Shown here in pieces: positions 8,969 to 10,880 of a DNA stretch of 10,880 bases. Each line of letters opens with the position of its first letter. Position 1 is the first letter of the stretch. The translations under genes and the position numbers were made by a program. Source of the DNA: Collinsella sp. (lineage in GTDB: Bacteria; Actinomycetota; Coriobacteriia; Coriobacteriales; Coriobacteriaceae); the NCBI GenBank assembly GCA_019414025.1, contig DXMU01000017.1, positions 1 to 10,880 of the forward strand. The letters are read 5' to 3'. Below the pieces are notes generated by a model. It was not told where the DNA came from. It did not search any database and was given only the letters and a program-made list of their open reading frames with translations.

Positions 8969-9025
8969 GTCTCAATCTGTAACAAGTGGGCCAAATTTCC
9001 ACCGTTAGATGTTACAGATTGAGAC
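8969..9025. repeat. palindromic repeat copy 4 (A-type arm)
   Basis: GTCTCAATCTGTAACA (8969-8984) pairs perfectly with 9010-9025 around a 25-base loop. Three more T-A pairs (8966-8968 with 9026-9028) extend the stem to 19. GTTTG spans its left edge (8965-8969), as it does at copy 2. The 23-base gap from copy 3 equals the gap between copies 1 and 2. Inside the loop GTGG (8986-8989) can pair with CCAC (8999-9002). Confidence 0.9.
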
Positions 9026-9093
9026 AAAAGGTCGGCCGGACTCACAACAGACAGGATCGGCCAACAGCAACCGCGATCCCTTGGGGGCGGAGG

Positions 9094-9129
9094 AAAAGGG
9101 CCCCGGGCGAGAATTCGACCGAGGCCCTT
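9094..9129 (-). terminator. intrinsic terminator of the rubredoxin gene
   Basis: On the minus strand AAGGGCCTCGG (9129-9119) pairs with CCGGGGCCCTT (9106-9096) over 11 pairs, one of them G-U, around a 12-base loop. It ends in TTTT (9097-9094). It lies 39 bases past the rubredoxin stop, so it most likely ends that transcript. Confidence 0.6.
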
Positions 9130-9168
9130 GGACAGAGCTATGTTCGGCTTTCGCCGTGTGTCTGCGAG

Positions 9169-9312
9169 CTACTCCTCGACGAGCTCAAACTGATCGGGAC
9201 CGACGCCGCAGACCGGGCACACGTAGTCCTCGGGCAGCTCGGGCGTGTCGACCTCAACCTCGTAGCCACAAACGATGCACACGAACTTATACGTCTTCTT
9301 CTCCTCAGCCAT
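9169..9312 (-). CDS. short rubredoxin-like electron-transfer protein
   Basis: A 47-residue protein expected to bind one iron through four cysteines: C12, C15 (VCIVCGYE) and C32, C35 (YVCPVCG). The start, ELPEDYVCPVCG and the DQFE ending match rubredoxin. Classical rubredoxins have about 29 residues between the two cysteine pairs; here there are 16, so the middle loop is about 13 residues shorter, closer to the compact domain at the end of rubrerythrin. GAGGAG (9319-9324) lies six bases before the ATG. The gene follows the flavin reductase gene by 89 bases on the same strand but has its own promoter and terminator. It probably carries single electrons between a flavoprotein donor and oxygen- or NO-detoxifying enzymes. 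The fold is fairly sure; the partners are inferred. Confidence 0.88.
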   Translation of the reverse strand: MAEEKKTYKFVCIVCGYEVEVDTPELPEDYVCPVCGVGPDQFELVEE

Positions 9313-9351
9313 GATGTTCTCCTCTCGAACGCGACTGGTGATGTACTTCGC

Positions 9352-9384
9352 TTATTAGTATATGTTATCAATAATATAATGCAA
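9352..9384 (-). promoter_or_regulatory. rubredoxin promoter with overlapping dyad
   Basis: On the minus strand TTGCAT (9384-9379) and TATACT (9362-9357) are 16 bases apart; the -10 box matches the consensus at five of six positions. The block is strikingly AT-rich for this genome. An imperfect inverted repeat covers the -10 box: TTATTAGTA (9352-9360) against TATCAATAA (9366-9374), seven of nine positions symmetric, five bases apart. Its position suggests a repressor. The AT-rich character recalls PerR/Fur-type sites, but the spacing is not the classical one and the regulator is unknown. Confidence 0.5.
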
Positions 9385-9401
9385 GTATTTTTAGAACATT
9401 T

Positions 9402-9905
9402 CTAGCCTTGATACGAGGACGCCTTCGGAGGCGTCTTGCCCTTCAGGACCTTATGGTAGTAATCGTAGGTGAGCGGCGTCTCGTCGCTCAGGTGCTCGGC
9501 ATCCTCGACCTCGCCGATAAACAGTAGATGCGTGCCCACATCCACAGTGTCGATCAAACGGCAGCTAAACAGGGCCGTCGCGTGCTCGGGCACATAGGGC
9601 ATGCCCAGAGCCGTCTCGCGGGTCTCGTATTTGGCAAACTTGTCATAATCGCTGCTGGTGCGGAACCCAAAGTTACCGATGTAGAGCATGTCGGCGGTCT
9701 GATCGATCACGGTCAGCGCGAACGCTTTGGCCGATGCGATGACGCCCGAGGTGACGTTGTCCTTGTTCACGGCAACCGAAATGCGCGGCGGCATGGACGT
9801 CACCTGCACCGCAGTGTTGATGACGCAGCCGGCGCGCAGCCCGTCTGCCGCGGCGCTCACCACGTACAGACCGCTCGGCATGGTAAAGAACGCAGTTTTG
9901 TCCAT
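9402..9905 (-). CDS. flavin reductase-like FMN-binding protein (Hrb N-terminal type)
   Basis: A 167-residue protein of the FMN-binding split-barrel flavin reductase family, expected to reduce or carry FMN using NAD(P)H. Visible family traits are SGLYVVSAAADG near residue 11, NTAVQVTSMPPRISVAVNK (about 30-48), and DVGTHLLFIGEVEDAEHLSD toward the end. The C-terminus DYYHKVLKGKTPPKASSYQG resembles the linker that, in fused high-molecular-weight rubredoxins (Hrb, as in Moorella), leads into a rubredoxin domain; here the protein stops there. A separate rubredoxin-like gene follows 89 bases downstream. I start at ATG 9905, with GGGGAG eight bases upstream. The frame stays open to 10097, but that extension crosses a terminator and has no family resemblance. 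No convincing promoter was found between the terminator at 9957-9990 and the start. Confidence 0.88.
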   Translation of the reverse strand: MDKTAFFTMPSGLYVVSAAADGLRAGCVINTAVQVTSMPPRISVAVNKDNVTSGVIASAKAFALTVIDQTADMLYIGNFGFRTSSDYDKFAKYETRETALGMPYVPEHATALFSCRLIDTVDVGTHLLFIGEVEDAEHLSDETPLTYDYYHKVLKGKTPPKASSYQG

Positions 9906-9956
9906 AACGATCACTCCCCTAACCCGGGTTGGAACCTCATGGATGTATGTACCCAC

Positions 9957-9990
9957 AAAAAAGGCGGCGCCCATAACGGATGCCGCCTTT
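9957..9990 (-). terminator. intrinsic terminator after smpB
   Basis: AAAGGCGGC (9960-9968) pairs with GCCGCCTTT (9982-9990) around a 13-base loop. On the minus strand the stem runs into TTTTTT (9962-9957), a good intrinsic terminator for transcripts coming from smpB. It should insulate the flavin reductase gene from smpB transcription. On the plus strand only three T residues follow, so activity there is doubtful. Confidence 0.8.
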
Positions 9991-10032
9991 GAGACATATG
10001 TGTCAGAACAGTAAGAAAGATGAGACGCCCGC

Positions 10033-10099
10033 AGTTGCGGTGAAATAGGGACTGAATAGCCCCTCAAACAGGCAAAACAGTCCGTATTCCACCGCAACT
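10033..10099. repeat. large imperfect palindrome between smpB and its terminator
   Basis: Positions 10033-10054 face 10078-10099; 20 of 22 positions pair, with mismatches at 10043/10089 and 10048/10084, around a 23-base loop. The left arm starts AGTTGCGGTG and the right arm ends CACCGCAACT. It lies 12 bases beyond the smpB stop and is not followed by a T-run, so it is not the terminator itself. Its overall size recalls the palindromes near mntH, but the sequence is unrelated. It is probably an interspersed extragenic palindrome. Only one copy is visible. Confidence 0.75.
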
Positions 10100-10111
10100 T
10101 ATACAGAACGC

Positions 10112-10582
10112 CTAGCGATTGTGCTCCTTGAGGGCGCGGTCGATCTCGCGCTGGACATCGCGCTTGGCCATATCCTCGCGCTTGTCGTAAAGCTTCTTGC
10201 CGCGGCCTAGGCCCAGCAGCAGCTTTACGCGGCCGTCGGTATTAAAGTAGAGCTCCAGCGGCACCAGCGCATAGCCGCGGTTGCGCAGCTTACCGTCGAG
10301 AAAGTCAATCTCCTTGCGGTGCAGCAGCAGACGACGGCGGCGATCAGGGTCGCGGTTCCACACGCCACCATGGCTATAAGGGTGGATATGCAGGCCCACG
10401 AGCCAGCACTCGCCGCCACGAATCAGTGCAAAGGTATCGGTAATCTGGCACGCGCGCTCGCGAATCGACTTGACCTCGGTACCGCTCAGCTCAATACCGC
10501 ACTCAAACGTCTCATCGATAAAGTACTCGTGATGAGCCGAGCGATTCTTGGAAATGAGCTTGCGCTCGCGCTTACTGGGCAT
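10112..10582 (-). CDS. smpB: SsrA-binding protein SmpB
   Basis: A 156-residue tmRNA-binding protein for trans-translation, which frees stalled ribosomes and tags the unfinished protein. Recognisable family segments are NRSAHHEYFIDETFECGIEL, LSGTEVKSIRE (about 33-43), HIHPYSHGG, RRRRLLLHRKEIDFLDGK, GYALVPLELYF and GRGKKLYDKRE. A basic tail (RDVQREIDRALKEHNR) normally reaches into the ribosomal decoding site. Length is normal. I chose ATG 10582, with AAGGAGG (10589-10595) six bases upstream; the frame is open farther up but has no family resemblance there. The start overlaps the preceding gene by 11 bases, implying coupled translation. The tmRNA gene ssrA is not seen in the window. Confidence 0.96.
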   Translation of the reverse strand: MPSKRERKLISKNRSAHHEYFIDETFECGIELSGTEVKSIRERACQITDTFALIRGGECWLVGLHIHPYSHGGVWNRDPDRRRRLLLHRKEIDFLDGKLRNRGYALVPLELYFNTDGRVKLLLGLGRGKKLYDKREDMAKRDVQREIDRALKEHNR

Positions 10583-10880
10583 CGCCGGCCTCCTTGGCGC
10601 CATCGGCGTTTGAGCCCGCAGCCTCGCGCTTTGCCTTGCGCTCGGCGTTAAGCTCGGCATCACTCTCGCGCACCAGCTTGATAATCGCCGCGCACGCCTC
10701 TTCGCCCACCAGGTCGCGGGCACGGACCGTCAGGCGCGTAGCCTCCTGCTTGTCGCCGTCGCTCGCAGCGTCGGTCGCACACATGATCAGGCAGATGGCA
10801 ATCTCGGCCGAAGGCGAGGTCGGCACGCCCTGCAGGGCGAGCTCACCCATCACATGGTCGTCACTCTCGTCCGCGGCATC
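10572..10880 (-). CDS. unrecognised protein, C-terminal part (runs off the window)
   Basis: The reading frame is open from the right edge to the TAA at 10572-10574, giving 102 visible residues of a longer protein; the true start is outside the window. The visible part begins acidic (DAADESDD), continues as likely helices (SPSAEIAICLIMCATDAAS, EACAAIIKLVRESDAEL) and ends in an alanine- and charge-rich, probably disordered tail. GTG and ATG codons at 10853 and 10850 could be internal starts. Codon use is like the neighbours, and the 11-base overlap with smpB supports a real translated gene in the same operon. I see no motif that names it. Helical-repeat-type content is possible but unproven. 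Confidence 0.65.
   Translation of the reverse strand, partial: DAADESDDHVMGELALQGVPTSPSAEIAICLIMCATDAASDGDKQEATRLTVRARDLVGEEACAAIIKLVRESDAELNAERKAKREAAGSNADGAKEAGDAQ

Larger units (their letters stand above)
8862..9168. other. convergent intergenic region mntH / rubredoxin
   Basis: This 307-base stretch between converging genes holds the second twin-hairpin module (8889-9025) and a minus-strand terminator (9094-9129). A weak six-pair inverted repeat, GGATCG to CGATCC, lies at about 9053-9078. No separate canonical intrinsic terminator for mntH is visible, so the hairpin module may serve as its RNA 3' end. No gene is supported here. Confidence 0.8.

Noticed and set aside
6481..9025. The hairpins as integron attC sites or a CRISPR array.
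   Set aside because: They lack the RYYYAAC/GTTRRRY core sites and extrahelical bases of attC, and there are only two per locus with no spacer-repeat series or cas genes.
9906..10097. N-terminal extension of the flavin reductase up to 10097.
   Set aside because: It would cross a strong minus-strand terminator, has no family similarity, and ATG 9905 has a ribosome-binding site and matches the family's start.
9906..10111. The smpB downstream gap as the tmRNA gene ssrA.
   Set aside because: It is about 200 bases, is filled by a palindrome and a terminator, and shows no tRNA-like ends or tag-peptide frame.
10583..10723. N-terminal extension of SmpB up to 10723.
   Set aside because: The added residues are an out-of-frame reading of the upstream gene, while ATG 10582 has a perfect AAGGAGG and gives the normal family length.

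Overview
This window is GC-rich bacterial chromosome. The gene content and anaerobe-type redox genes suggest an anaerobic actinobacterium of the Coriobacteriia, and a Collinsella-like organism is my best guess. That assignment is inferred from base composition, codon use and family resemblance; no database search was run.

Layout. Positions 112-6296 (minus strand) hold gltB and gltD, the two subunits of glutamate synthase. They are five bases apart and read as one operon. A gene-free stretch at 6297-6755 separates them from the divergent plus-strand pair gpmA (2,3-bisphosphoglycerate-dependent phosphoglycerate mutase, 6756-7529) and an Nramp-type Mn/Fe transporter (start chosen at 7605, end 8861). 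A convergent gap at 8862-9168 follows. Then, on the minus strand, come a 47-residue rubredoxin-like protein (9169-9312), an FMN-binding flavin reductase (9402-9905), smpB (10112-10582) and the 3' end of an unrecognised gene that runs off the right edge.

The most notable non-coding content is a palindromic repeat family. Four copies have nearly identical 16-base arms and exactly 25-base spacers. They are arranged as two twin-hairpin modules at 6481-6617 and 8889-9025, with an identical 23-base gap inside each module. One arm position differs between copies, and in every case the opposite arm carries the compensating base, so pairing is kept. The modules bracket the gpmA-mntH block. One lies in a divergent gap and the other in a convergent gap, so they are not simply promoters or terminators. 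A different, longer imperfect palindrome lies after smpB (10033-10099).

Other points of interest are a symmetric set of four GTTTC/GAAAC-like pentamers upstream of gltB that looks like an activator or repressor site. A flavin reductase and mini-rubredoxin pair resembles a split form of the fused high-molecular-weight rubredoxin (Hrb). The mini-rubredoxin has an AT-rich promoter with a dyad over its -10 box. The genes are mostly housekeeping: nitrogen assimilation, glycolysis, metal uptake, electron transfer and ribosome rescue. No CRISPR array, tRNA, rRNA or transposase gene is visible.
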